Part shown: piece after piece, positions 37,372-44,709 of the stretch
Layout of the letters: each line of letters opens with the position of its first letter
How positions within the stretch are numbered: position 1 is the stretch's first letter
Assembly: GCF_041734735.1 (NCBI RefSeq)
Contig: NC_134884.1
Coordinates: 30,228,458 to 30,292,457, forward strand
DNA length: 64,000 nucleotides
Direction of reading: 5' to 3'
From: Babylonia areolata
Lineage: Eukaryota > Mollusca > Gastropoda > Neogastropoda > Buccinidae
Position numbers and translations under genes: made by a program
The notes under the pieces: model-generated
Databases searched by the model: none
Seen by the model: the letters and a program-made list of their open reading frames with translations, nothing else
What the model was told of the DNA's origin: nothing

Positions 37372-40337
37372 GATAGGAGAAAGACACACAGAGAGAGGAG
37401 AGATTAAACAAACTTTATCACAAAAGGATATAAAGACGTTCGACAGAGAGAAAAGAGAGACAGAGAGAGAGAGAGAGACAGACAGACAGATAAGACAGAG
37501 ACTGAGAGAAGCGATGGAAGAAACAGAAAAATAAATGACATTGTTAACTGAAGCAAACATTTTGTAACAGGACATTATCATTTGCAAACTGCTTTTACCT
37601 TGACACCCTAAGTGTCTGTTTTACCCAAAATGAATTACTGCACCAACCTGATTGATGAACACACACACACGCTACCATATAATTATAAATCATACTTCTA
37701 TACTTTTCTATTACATTGTGACCTCACACTCTTCCCCTGACCTCAATTTAGGTTGTTTAGTAATAGCCCAGACGACCCCTGACCTAACTCTTTGTATGGT
37801 TTAGTTCTCGCTGATTATAACCACTCTTGGAGCCAAATTTGATGAAAATAATACACAAAATCCTTTCTCTACAGACCTTTCCATCCTTTGTCATTTTTTA
37901 GTTTATATGCCATGTCCAGATGACACTGACTTTAAATATATGCACTTTGATCATACTGTTACCATATCCAGATATAGCAAGAGGTAAAGCCTTCAAGACT
38001 CACTTGTGCTTCACGCTTAAACCAGTATTAAAGAATTATGAGGAGAAAAAAAAGATATTGAAAAACCATTGAAAAGTGCTCTGTATTAAATATGATACAT
38101 GAAATAAACTTGTGAGAAAAAATTGAATAAAAAGAAAAGGCATGCGAGCGAGATTGAACCATGCATGTTCAGTTCCAAAGCAAGCAAACTAATCCCCACA
38201 TTCATTCATTTTGCCCATCGCTCCTGGTGGAGCATAGGCCATCGACGACCCCTCGCCATCGCACTCTGTTCTGGCCATTCCAGTCCAGTTGGTCCCTTGC
38301 TGCTTCAGCTCTGCCTCGGTATCTCGCCTCCAGCTGTTTCGAGGCCGGCCTCTCTTCCTCTTTCCCTGTGGGTTCCAGGTCAGGGCTTGGCGTGTGATGC
38401 TGGACGCTGGCTTCCTGAGGGTGTGTCCGATCCAGCCCCACTTCCTCCGCAATATCTGCTTGGCCACTGGTTCTTGTCCCGCTCGCTCCCACAGATCTTC
38501 GTTTCGGATCTTCTCCTGCCATTGGATCTTGTAGATGCGCCTCAGACAGGTGTTGAAGAATGTCTGAATTTTCTGCTGCATCGTCTGTGTTGTCCGCCAT
38601 GTCTCGCATCCGTAGAGCAGGACTGACTTCACATTGGAGTTGAAGATGCGGAGTTTGGTTTTACATCTGATGTCACTTGACTAAATTTAGTATTTAAAGC
38701 AATGTTGATGTTTCTTCTTTGTGTGATAAATAGATGTGATTGTAGTGGTCGTAATAATGCCAAAGAAACAAGAAAAACGAGGTCATATCGTCTTCAAATA
38801 CAACCTACCTTCCAACAGGCCTAACTCAGTGGGAAGCGTTTTATAGAATTTTCGGATTTTGGAACGAACCGCAACGAAATAAACTGTTAATGATCCGGAA
38901 AAAAGGCGCAATTCAGGAGACTTACATTTACAACCTGTTATTGGTATGACTGTGAAGATTTTGTACACACTATGTTTAAGTCAAATTTGGTACTGGCAGG
39001 TATTTCCAGAGAAAATGTCAATTTTAAAGTTTACCACCTGAACACTGGGTTAAAACACAGATTCACTTCGTTTACACAAGTGAGTCATTAAATGAACATT
39101 CCAAGTTAACTATATTCATGAAAGTGTGAATCAAATAAACACAATATATACTCACATTGGAACCTGGAGGTCCTGGTTGCCTTGGAGCTATGTTGGGCTG
39201 TTGAGTTATCCTTACTGGAGTTGATACTCGCATTCCTGTTTTCACCACAGTGGGTGCCACACTGGCTAACCGTGGTGTACCTTGCGTTCCAGACACATTG
39301 ACGACATGCACTGGCTGTGTCATGTTTGCCTGTGTAGTTACAACAGTAGGCTGCTGCACAACTGTCACTTGCTGCGCTTGGGGCTGTGCACGAACAATTA
39401 TGTTGGGGTTTGAAACACCTGCCACACCTTTCAAAGTTGTGTTCACCAATGCCCCTGAATGGGCCACACTCACAATCGATGGGTCTGATTTTATATGTAC
39501 AGCTGTAGGCGCACCCCCTTCCTGCTTCACTATGAAGTGCTGATTGGTATGTGTTCCATCTTGCTTCAAGGCCAGTGTTGTACCACCTTCTTGTTTCACC
39601 ACAAAACCCTGCTGTGGCATCATTGCACGGTCTTTTGTGACTTGAATATGATGTGCACTACCATTATGAACAACCGTCACCGGTTTCTGTTCTGCTGCAA
39701 TGGAGTTGGCAAGATTGTATATGGTGCTACTAGCTGCAGTAGCGTTTGTCCTTGTTGTGCCCATGCTGGGACCATGTGGCACAGCATGAATATTGTTTGT
39801 TGCTCCTGTCGGAACAGTTGCTTGGGAAATGACATTCCCTCCACTTGTTATGAATGTTGCGTTTGTAGTGGGTACTAGGGTGGAATTAGACTGTGAAACA
39901 ATTCTGATAGTTGGTGTAGAGATCTTCTGTCCATCTGCCCTACCATTACTGTTAATGCTTGTGTTTACATTCAAATGGGACACCCCAGCACCACTTACAG
40001 GCGTACTGGACGAGTTGATGATCGATGAAATTCCCAAAATCTCCGAATTAGTCAATTTAGGAGTAGATACTGATGTACTAGCGTTCAAAGTACCATTATT
40101 TGACAAACCTTTTTGATTTGGTGTCACTGTTTGGTTTGCAAGAAACAGAGTACGAGTTGATGCTGCTGCAATCCCACCAACGTGATTATTATTAAAAGAT
40201 GTTTCTGATAGAGTTTTTGGTACTTGCGTGCTAGCTGGGGTTGCTAACTGCGTTTCCAGGGATCCAACCAAAGCGCTAACTGCTTTTTCATCGATTTCTG
40301 AAGACAAAAAGTCGTCGATAGACTCCTGCTCCGCCAT
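18016..40337 (-). CDS. TAF4: TAF4, TFIID subunit 4 (complete 12-exon gene)
   Basis: Predicted TBP-associated factor 4, a nuclear scaffold of TFIID needed for RNA polymerase II pre-initiation complex assembly. I joined 12 exons with GT-AG introns; all phases agree, giving 1008 residues (human TAF4 is about 1085). Residues 1-530 are low-complexity Ser/Thr/Asn/Gln/Pro-rich, as in the family's activator-binding half. About 532-613 is the TAFH/NHR1 domain, with KAMVENVKKCKNFLSTL and SSPQPYLVPFLKKSLPMLRQ. About 752-808 is the TAF4 histone-fold start, with DDINDVATMGGVNLSEES and ILATNSEL. About 850-945 is a charged helix ending in the KKRK nuclear signal. The protein ends LLYRTFLK, close to human LLYKAFLK. 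The start is the first ATG, reading MAEQESIDDFLSS. It diverges from LSM14 with 193 bp between start codons. Vertebrates have TAF4 and TAF4B; this looks like the single invertebrate form. Exon joins are inferred from splice signals and similarity, not transcripts. Confidence 0.95.
18905..18964 (-). CDS. TAF4: TAF4 exon 11 (60-base Ser-rich microexon)
   Basis: There are 60 bases, 20 codons, GSSSTGSLSNGPSSSTNRQS, between a TTACAG acceptor and a GTAAGT donor with both ends phase 0. It matches in place, though not in detail, the Gly/Ser-rich linker before the final C-terminal segment of vertebrate TAF4. Skipping it would keep the frame, so it could be alternatively used. Confidence 0.82.
19065..19853. 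other. TAF4 intron 10, no gene seen
   Basis: The intron between exons 11 and 10 has an imperfect CA/CG run at 19420-19449 and otherwise unremarkable AT-rich sequence. Confidence 0.5.
19896..20066 (-). CDS. TAF4: TAF4 exon 10 (charged helix, nuclear signal)
   Basis: There are 171 bases encoding SRSKNEDPEQLRLKQRAKEM and REANLTALAAIGPRKKRKLD, among the most conserved stretches of TAF4. GPRKKRK is the likely nuclear localisation signal. The donor is GTGAGT and both ends are phase 0. Confidence 0.96.
20794..21050 (-). CDS. TAF4: TAF4 exon 9
   Basis: There are 257 bases encoding AKKQGLEGVSPEVSRIISHA, then RIEIYKMDPRFESTSDVRHQ and KFLEELDKVEKKRHEEQERE, matching family segments HPDVVSYVSHATQQRLQNLV and DVRAQLKFFEQLDQIEKQRK. 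The acceptor is TTTGCAG and the donor GTACGG is phase 0. Confidence 0.96.
21216..22177 (+). repeat. End-palindrome repeat, copy 1 (TAF4 intron 8)
   Basis: Begins CAAGAGGCAAAAGCCTTCAA then GACTCACTTGTG, and ends in ACTTACTTTGTTTACACAAG followed by TAAGTC, an inverted partner of the left end. Its interior (CCTAACTCAGTGGGAAGCG, CAACCTGTTATTGGT, GGTACTGGCAG) is shared with the copy at 37978. It looks like a non-autonomous DNA element with terminal inverted repeats. No coding sequence is seen. Confidence 0.75.
22417..22589 (-). CDS. TAF4: TAF4 exon 8 (histone-fold start)
   Basis: There are 173 bases encoding DDNDDINDVATMGGVNLSEE, SKNILATNSELIG and SCQDKTFLPQDVLTSRIAAA, the conserved start of the TAF4 histone fold that pairs with TAF12. 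The acceptor is CATTGCAG and the donor is GTAAGT with phase 1. Confidence 0.96.
23500..23580 (+). promoter_or_regulatory. Possible transposon promoter
   Basis: Two inverted CCAAT boxes (GATTGGC and CATTGGCC) and a YY1-like CCAAGATGGC lie about 80-150 bp before the start-like ATG at 23651 of the decayed transposase frame. This is a plausible TATA-less promoter by motif content only. Confidence 0.4.
24130..24166. repeat. Poly-A tract
   Basis: An uninterrupted run of about 37 A inside the decayed DNA transposon. Confidence 0.95.
24385..24459. repeat. (TG)n tracts around AAAAACTGTCAGT
   Basis: Three TG runs alternate with AAAAACTGTC(AGT) between 24331 and 24470, a short cryptic tandem repeat just before the acceptor-bearing array. 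Confidence 0.85.
24475..24860 (+). repeat. 94-97 bp tandem repeat carrying a splice acceptor, four copies
   Basis: Each unit runs CTCTCTCTCATTCTCTCTC, CACATTTGATTTCTTTTCAG, then TCTCTGTATTTGAAGATGAG and AAAGAGGATGGGGTCAG. The CAG acceptors lie near 24534, 24631, 24725 and 24822. Only the last copy reads on into the transposase C-terminal remnant. So an intron 3' end and exon start have been tandemly multiplied. Confidence 0.85.
25275..25637 (-). repeat. tRNA-derived SINE nested in the transposon, with target duplication
   Basis: On the minus strand: head GACGGGCGCAATAGC then GAGTGGTTAAAGCGTTGGAC and box B GGGTTCGAATCACGG, a conserved centre, and a (GAA)n tail. It is flanked by GAAAATATCATCAT (25261-25274) and GAAAATATTATCAT (25638-25651), a 14-bp target duplication with one mismatch. 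It is the best-preserved copy of its family here and lies wholly within the DNA transposon. Confidence 0.9.
26108..26480 (+). mobile_element. Fragment sharing the end block of the recombinase element at 50069
   Basis: GTGCAGACTCCGGCAGGGGT then CTGTCCTGT and CAAACTACTA parallel the block at 50080-50140 and its inverted partner at 51480-51580. No coding part is visible. It abuts the right end of the DNA transposon. Treated as a fossil piece of a DIRS-like element; broken. Confidence 0.55.
26501..26580. repeat. (TG)n microsatellite
   Basis: About 18 TG units at 26501-26537 followed by imperfect TG/CG-rich sequence. Confidence 0.95.
27070..27344 (-). CDS. TAF4: TAF4 exon 7 (linker)
   Basis: There are 275 bases encoding an Ala/Pro/Thr/Val linker, KTAVVTTAQVQTKPAVPQ to HKEKRKFEALK, with a basic cluster near its end. 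The acceptor is TTCCACAG and the donor GTGAGT leaves phase 2, which exon 8 completes as Lys. Confidence 0.92.
27853..28026 (-). CDS. TAF4: TAF4 exon 6 (end of TAFH and linker)
   Basis: There are 174 bases encoding KSLPMLRQCMQQNRMTIEGI, which completes the TAFH domain (human KRSLPALRQ), then a Pro/Ala-rich linker ending VIRPQT. The acceptor is TTGACAG, the donor is GTGAGT, and both ends are phase 0. Confidence 0.92.
28150..29440 (-). mobile_element. L2/CR1-like LINE, 5'-truncated (TAF4 intron 5)
   Basis: The minus strand from 28755 down reads PRLDYCNSLLAGSPKYLLEK, LQKVQNSAARLICKSLRWEH, HIAPLLQWLPVQYRI and FHGPAVWNQL, the C-terminal reverse transcriptase signature of L2/CR1 LINEs. Further upstream, near 29080-29330, GSTRFSPQICLY and HSLSHLKLH are decayed palm and finger segments in other frames, so it is frameshifted. 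The 3' end has TATATAGCGCCTAT (plus strand) and an (ATT)n-like tail at 28160-28172. It is in the same orientation as TAF4. Confidence 0.85.
29691..29780 (-). CDS. TAF4: TAF4 exon 5 (TAFH domain, middle)
   Basis: There are 90 bases encoding DSKVEPEIFTQQLQLELKSS followed by PQPYLVPFLK, matching the family's EDF-T-LY-ELNSSPQPYLVPFLK. The acceptor is CCTGCAG, the donor is GTTAGT, and both ends are phase 0. Confidence 0.94.
30079..30232. repeat. (GA)n tracts in duplicated units (TAF4 intron 4)
   Basis: Two (GA)n runs at 30079-30135 and 30182-30222 are each followed by CTGTT-TCTAA-TTTACTAACACACACAACRGATA-TCCTCCCC, so a unit of about 100 bp is duplicated. Confidence 0.85.
30453..30574 (-). CDS. TAF4: TAF4 exon 4 (TAFH domain, first half)
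   Basis: There are 122 bases encoding DKAMVENVKKCKNFLSTLMK and the segment ending ELIQGLI, the first helices of the TAFH/NHR1 domain, which in the family binds activators carrying a DψψζζψψΦ-type motif. The donor is GTAAGT and the acceptor is TTCCAG. The match to human KMVENVKKCKNFLSTLIKLA is strong. Confidence 0.95.
31123..31372 (-). CDS. TAF4: TAF4 exon 3
   Basis: There are 250 bases encoding a Pro/Gln/Ala-rich stretch, PVTSAALQRPAGGTIVIQPG to TQEHSQYLRL. It has a CAG acceptor. The donor is the weakest in the gene (CTAG then GTCTGT), chosen because it leaves one base that completes GAT (Asp) with exon 4 and keeps the TAFH frame. A further small exon between 3 and 4 cannot be excluded. Confidence 0.82.
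32219..32377 (-). CDS. TAF4: TAF4 exon 2
   Basis: There are 159 bases encoding residues 395-447, from NQVTIPHGTILMRNEQGQLV to FKIQQR. A CAG acceptor precedes AATCAAG and a GTCAGT donor follows. Both ends are phase 0, matching the neighbours. The sequence resembles the Gln/Val-rich segments before the TAFH domain in other TAF4 proteins. Confidence 0.88.
33193..33716 (+). repeat. End-palindrome repeat, copy 2 (TAF4 intron 1)
   Basis: Left end GGCAAGGCCTTCAAGACTCA then CTTGTG. Right end is a near-perfect palindrome at 33690-33716, GACTCACTTTG, TTTACA, CAAGTGAGTC. The right 200 bp (GCCAAATTTGGTGTCAACTG, CAGAGAAAATGTCAAT, CCGAACACTGGGTTAAAAC) match the other copies; the middle is mostly different. 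Confidence 0.8.
34258..34406. repeat. (AAAAG)n, (CAA)n and poly-A cluster
   Basis: About seven AAAAG units at 34261-34296, six CAA units near 34349-34370, then more than 35 A. Long lysine/asparagine/phenylalanine frames here are composition artefacts. Confidence 0.9.
34850..35190. repeat. Pyrimidine-rich degenerate tract
   Basis: About 340 bp made largely of CCTCC/CTTTC/CATCC words on the plus strand, open for 139 codons as a Leu/Pro/Ser-rich peptide. It lies within TAF4 intron 1 on the opposite strand and has no exon signals, so it is read as a decayed simple repeat. Confidence 0.7.
36115..36978 (-). repeat. Composite SINE, copy 2, with 14-16 bp target duplication
   Basis: The same structure as copy 1. 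The head on the minus strand has CATGGCGAAGTGGTTAGCAT and box B-like AGTTTGAATCCC, the body carries the GATGATGATG junction, and the far block has CACCTACTAAGCCCCCTACT. The A-rich tail is at 36116-36130 (plus strand T-run). GGTTAGTAAGACCAAG flanks it at 36099-36114 and 36979-36994, showing insertion as one unit. Confidence 0.9.
37311..37510. repeat. (GA)n and (CAGA)n tracts
   Basis: About 20 GA units at 37311-37350, CAGA repeats at 37351-37371, then a second GA/CAGA block at 37446-37490. A short left-end piece of the end-palindrome repeat (AAGGCCATCAAAGACTCAC) lies just before at 37266-37284. Confidence 0.9.
37978..39086 (+). repeat. End-palindrome repeat, copy 3, with LINE inserted (TAF4 intron 1)
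   Basis: Left end CAAGAGGTAAAGCCTTCAAG then ACTCACTTGTG. Right end TTCACTTCGTTTACACAAGT then GAGTC at 39062-39086. The interior is close to copy 1 (CCAACAGGCCTAACTCAGTG, CAACCTGTTATTGGTATGAC) except for the RTE-like LINE fragment at about 38200-38660, which is missing in copy 1. Confidence 0.8.
38185..38660 (-). mobile_element. RTE-like LINE 3' fragment
   Basis: The minus strand encodes KSVLLYGCETWRTTQTMQQK, IQTFFNTCLRRIYKIQWQEK, GWIGHTLRKPASSITRQAL and GKRKRGRPRNSWRRD, the well-known C-terminal part of endonuclease-reverse transcriptase LINEs. The 147-codon frame is open to the element's 3' end, with a GAAT-type tail (38200-38212, plus ATTCATTCATT). It is 5'-truncated, inserted into the end-palindrome repeat, and in the same orientation as TAF4. 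Confidence 0.88.
39156..40337 (-). CDS. TAF4: TAF4 exon 1 (start codon)
   Basis: The coding part is 1182 bases, residues 1-394, ending in phase 0 at a GTGAGT donor after GPPGSN. It is a long Ser/Thr/Asn-rich exon without a folded domain. Residues 247-285 hold four closely spaced psi-K-x-E/D sites (VKQE, LKQD, VKQE, IKSD), candidate SUMO acceptors. Reading past the donor gives a non-conserved tail, so the splice is preferred. Confidence 0.93.
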
Positions 40338-40530
40338 TTCTGTAGCTCTACAAATCTTGGAATAAGATGCGCATGTGTATAAAATGGCATTGTGGGAAAT
40401 TTACTTCCGTCGCGCCACCTAACGGGAGAAACGGAACCAATGATCACAATGTGAGCAACACTGGTCGGAGATAGTGACGGGACATCCGGGATCATCTTAA
40501 GACACAAACTTGACAATTGATATTTCGACA
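40338..40530. promoter_or_regulatory. Divergent TAF4/LSM14 promoter region
   Basis: These 193 bases separate the two start codons and must hold both 5' UTRs and core promoters. Visible sites are an NRF-1-like half site TGCGCATG (40368-40375), a YY1-like AAAATGGC (40381-40388), an ETS-like ACTTCCG (40403-40409) and a CCAAT box (40437-40441). CpG is commoner here than in the surrounding introns. No TATA box is clear. These motifs are typical of metazoan housekeeping bidirectional promoters, but factor binding is inference. Confidence 0.7.
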
Positions 40531-40651
40531 ATGAATCAAGGAATACCATATCTTGGCAGTAAAATCAGCCTTATATCTAAGGCTGAAATTCGTTATGAAG
40601 GGATTCTGTACACCATTGATCCGAATGAGTCTACTGTTGCTCTTGCCAAAG
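40531..40651 (+). CDS. LSM14: LSM14 exon 1 (start codon)
   Basis: There are 121 bases encoding [20 protein letters not shown] followed by [20 protein letters not shown], the first half of the LSm fold. The donor GTAAGG leaves phase 1. The start ATG follows TTTCGACA and matches the family start position. Confidence 0.96.
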
Positions 40652-42664
40652 GTAAGGGGAGATAAATAAGCATACTTGCTGTATCAGTGTGAATACATTC
40701 ATTTCCATGCCCATGTTCCAAACTGAGATTCGAAATATTTTTATTTTGAGAGAAATTTTCTAAAAATATTTCCTGGCTTTTGCACACTCAGCTGTGAGAA
40801 TTATAACTGCCTATCATCTCCATCTTCGGCGTCGAGGCAGGAGTCAGGAGTCAGAGAGATAACTAAACCAAGCCATAGGCATGTCATTGCTTTCTTCTGG
40901 CGATGCAAGTGTGAAGAGATAAATGATATTTTTGTTTTGGAGAAAATCATTTCCTGAATAGTTAGTGCATATTAAAGTGTTATTTGTTTGATTCAGTTGA
41001 ACCCTTTTAGTTTACATTACACGTTGCTTCTCAGTTTAAAAAAAAAACAAAAACGTTTGTATAATTGTAGTCTTTGACTCTATTGCATAATTGTTGCTCA
41101 ACCTGGCCGACTCGGTTTAAAATTTTTAGAGATGACAAGAAATCAACTAATGTTGGTTGTATAAAGGAAGAAGATTGAGTTTGCACCGTCCCATATTTAT
41201 TAAATTATCTGGACTTGCACAGTTATGATGAATAAACTTCTCTTTTCCTCAGCTGAAGCTTGTTTGGGTAACTTTACTCATGGTTTATTTCTGTTACCAC
41301 ACTGTGTCACTTGTCAGTGTGTAGTGTATCACTATCACAGTGTATCAGGTTTTGTTGTTACTAATAATGATTAGTGCAATAAATTATAACAGAAATTTCT
41401 ACCAAACTTTTTTTCTTGACAAAGCTTTTTTAAAGACTTCTGAGATTACCTCAGAGAAAAGAATGCTTTTGCTATTGTCCACAACTTGCTCAAGTTAATT
41501 TCAATAGTGCACACCTGCCCAGTACTATGATTCATCTGTAGTTTCACATTTCAAGCTCCCAGACTATGGCGCTACAGCTGAATAAAGAAAATCTACGAGT
41601 TTGTTGACCTTGAATTCGAAACCACACACTCACACACACACACTTAGCAAATGCAAAGAAGCACTGCACACATTTGTCACTGAAGAATTTGCCACTGAAG
41701 ATTAACTTTTGTAGCATTGGATGTCAGTGGTTTGGTTTTTTAATTTTTTTTCCCTCCCATTTAGCTGTGATTGTCAGTTGATGCAGCTACCCTTCAAGAT
41801 TGCAGTCAGTATTCGTTATTTAGATCAGGGATCTATAGCTGACGTTCCAGAGATTCGTCTGTTTTATCTACTTGCAGTATTATGTATTGTTCTAACATGT
41901 GTGTGGCCTCTGTCATTCGGACGTCAGTACATTTTGCTATCACCTTTGTTTTTGATCACACACAAACTCACAAAAACGCATGCACGCAAACAGTGACAGA
42001 CATCACACATACACAGATGACACACAAACGCAGAGATGTACACACACATTTTACCATCGCTCACATTTATAGACAGACGTGTGCGCAAACACATACGTGG
42101 ACACGCGCATGCACACATCGTCACACACGTATACATGCATACACACGCACCACATATGTGCGAACACACACACACAAAGAGACTTGCATTGAAAAGAATA
42201 CAGGCAGATACACGCACATACACAAAGAGTCACTTTTTGCAACAATTTTTTTTGTAGATCTCCATCCCTGTTTAGTCACTTTTCACAATAATTACTTTGT
42301 AGTATGGAAGTGCAACAAAAACTTTGTACATAAAAACTTTTTTGCAAATAGCATTGATTAAGCTAGACTTAATCAGCCAATGATGCCGGGATACACAGAC
42401 ATGGCTGCAGTTATGTTAAGATCTATCTGGATCAAAAGATTCATTTCCCATTACATGCATGAAATTCTGTTTTCTTCAAACATGTGTGCGGCCTCTAATT
42501 TGGATGGCAGTACATATGACTGTTGTCATTGTCTTCTCTCACACACTTACACATAACAGTAACACACACACACTCACACAGAGTTGCATTGAAAAGAATA
42601 TACATGTATGCACACACTTATACACACTCTCTCATGCACACACACACACTCAAAAGATCTCTCT

Positions 42665-42734
<70 letters not shown>

Positions 42735-42867
42735 TGCATTGAAAACAAAATGTGTGCACATAATCTCTCTCTGTCTCTCTCTCTCGGCATACACACACAC
42801 ATTCTCTCTCTCTCTCTTGCATACACACATTGTCAAATTGAAAACTCACAGTGCACATACACACACT

Positions 42868-42898
<31 letters not shown>

Positions 42899-42911
42899 CC
42901 TCCCTCCCTCC

Positions 42912-42951
<40 letters not shown>

Positions 42952-43042
42952 ATTTTATTGACAGTAAGACATATGCATGCACACTACACACACTTTCTTC
43001 CCATCTCCGCCTTTTTTTCACCACACACACATGGTTGAATTG

Positions 43043-43083
<41 letters not shown>

Positions 43084-44677
43084 GCATGGGAAACAATACA
43101 CATGCATACAGTGATGCACACATAAACATTCCCATCCCTCTTTCCCCCTTCCCTCTCTCTGTTTATGGATAAAACACATAACCAATTCACTCAGTGTAAA
43201 GGGGCTTTGCCCTCACCTTTCCATGGACATCTCCTGATGCAGTCCCAAAGATCCCCTAAATTTCACAATTTTGAATCTTACCGTTGCATACAGATAGGCT
43301 AGGGGTAAGAGAAAGCGAAAGCTATGTCATGAATGAAATAAATGATGGTTACTAAGCCATTTTGTGTTGGTTAGTTTGTCGAGTGTAGGTGTTCCTCTTT
43401 TTGTTTTTGGGTTTTTGGAGATCGGCATCTCTGCTGTGATTACTGAAAGTTTCACTAGTGTATGACGGCCCGAAATCTTGTCTTGTTTCTTGATTAGTAC
43501 AAGGGAGAAGACGATCTGAAGAGTGTATTTGTAGAAATGTCACCTCGTTCATACTACTGAAAACCACTATAAAACTATTGAAAGCTGGGCTTCTACTTCT
43601 GAGATATATTTGGGGACCTAGGCAGGTCTGATAGTGATAGCGTATGAATGTACAGTTTGTAAGTTAGTTGATAGTGTAAGAAGATCTGTTTTCTGACATG
43701 AGTAAAAGAAATATCTGCCGACTGCTGTGCCAGAGAATTAAACAATTTGGGATTTGGTTGCAAGCCACTGCTACTGATGGTTAACTCATTCAGGAATTTA
43801 AGTTGTACCTGAATATTCAGTGAGTAGATGAAAATGTATGATTTAAAAGCCCATAGCATGACAAGATAGTCTTAATTCGTCTATATACATTTGTACCACA
43901 ACTCATGTTTATTTTATTTTATTTTTTTTAAATTGATAATTTTTTTCAACTTAAAGGTGTGCTCACGCAAGCAAGTATTGTAACAGTGTGTTCCATGAAA
44001 GTTAGGTGCATGGAAATTTTTTTTTGATTTTTGAAAATGCAAGTGTTCACTATTTTTCTAGTATCAGTGTTAGTGTTACAGTATCATGTGTGGCTTGGGT
44101 TTATCCACCCCACTTAGTGAAATCATAACAACATCTCATAATTGGCCACTTCTTTTGGTTGCTGTGCTTCAATCAGTGGCTTCACAGGTACAATGTATGG
44201 ACAATTCCAGGATTTGTGACTTGTCATGACTAGAATTACCTCTCATGTAAAGATGAATTATGAATTTATTGTTTCAGTACGCTCATTTGGAACAGAAGAC
44301 CGTCCAACTGACCGACCTGTACCCCCACGAGATGATGTTTTTGAGTACATTATCTTTCGAGGCAGTGACATCAAGGATCTGCATGTCTGTGAAGCCCCCA
44401 AAACTCATTCTCACTCTGGAGTTCCTCAGGACCCTGCAATTGTGAAGGTATGCTTTTGAAGTTGTATTGGTTATTCAGCCTTCTGGTTAATAACTTTATC
44501 TTTAGTTTAGAATGCATGCTTTTTTTAACTTTTCAGTTTTAAAATCATAATGCTGCTTGTTTGCTGAGTTTATTTTTCCTTTATTTGTTTCTCTTTATGC
44601 ATTAGATTTATGTTGTTCGCAACATGTCTGGCAAAGCATGAATTTATTTGAATTTAATTATACCATACTTTTCAGGT

Positions 44678-44709
<32 letters not shown>

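Noticed and set aside
38123-38626. 167-codon plus-strand frame
   Set aside because: It is the antisense of the RTE-like LINE coding region.
42459-43043. 194-codon His/Thr/Ser-rich frame
   Set aside because: It is generated by CA and CT dinucleotide repeats, which stay open in several frames on both strands.
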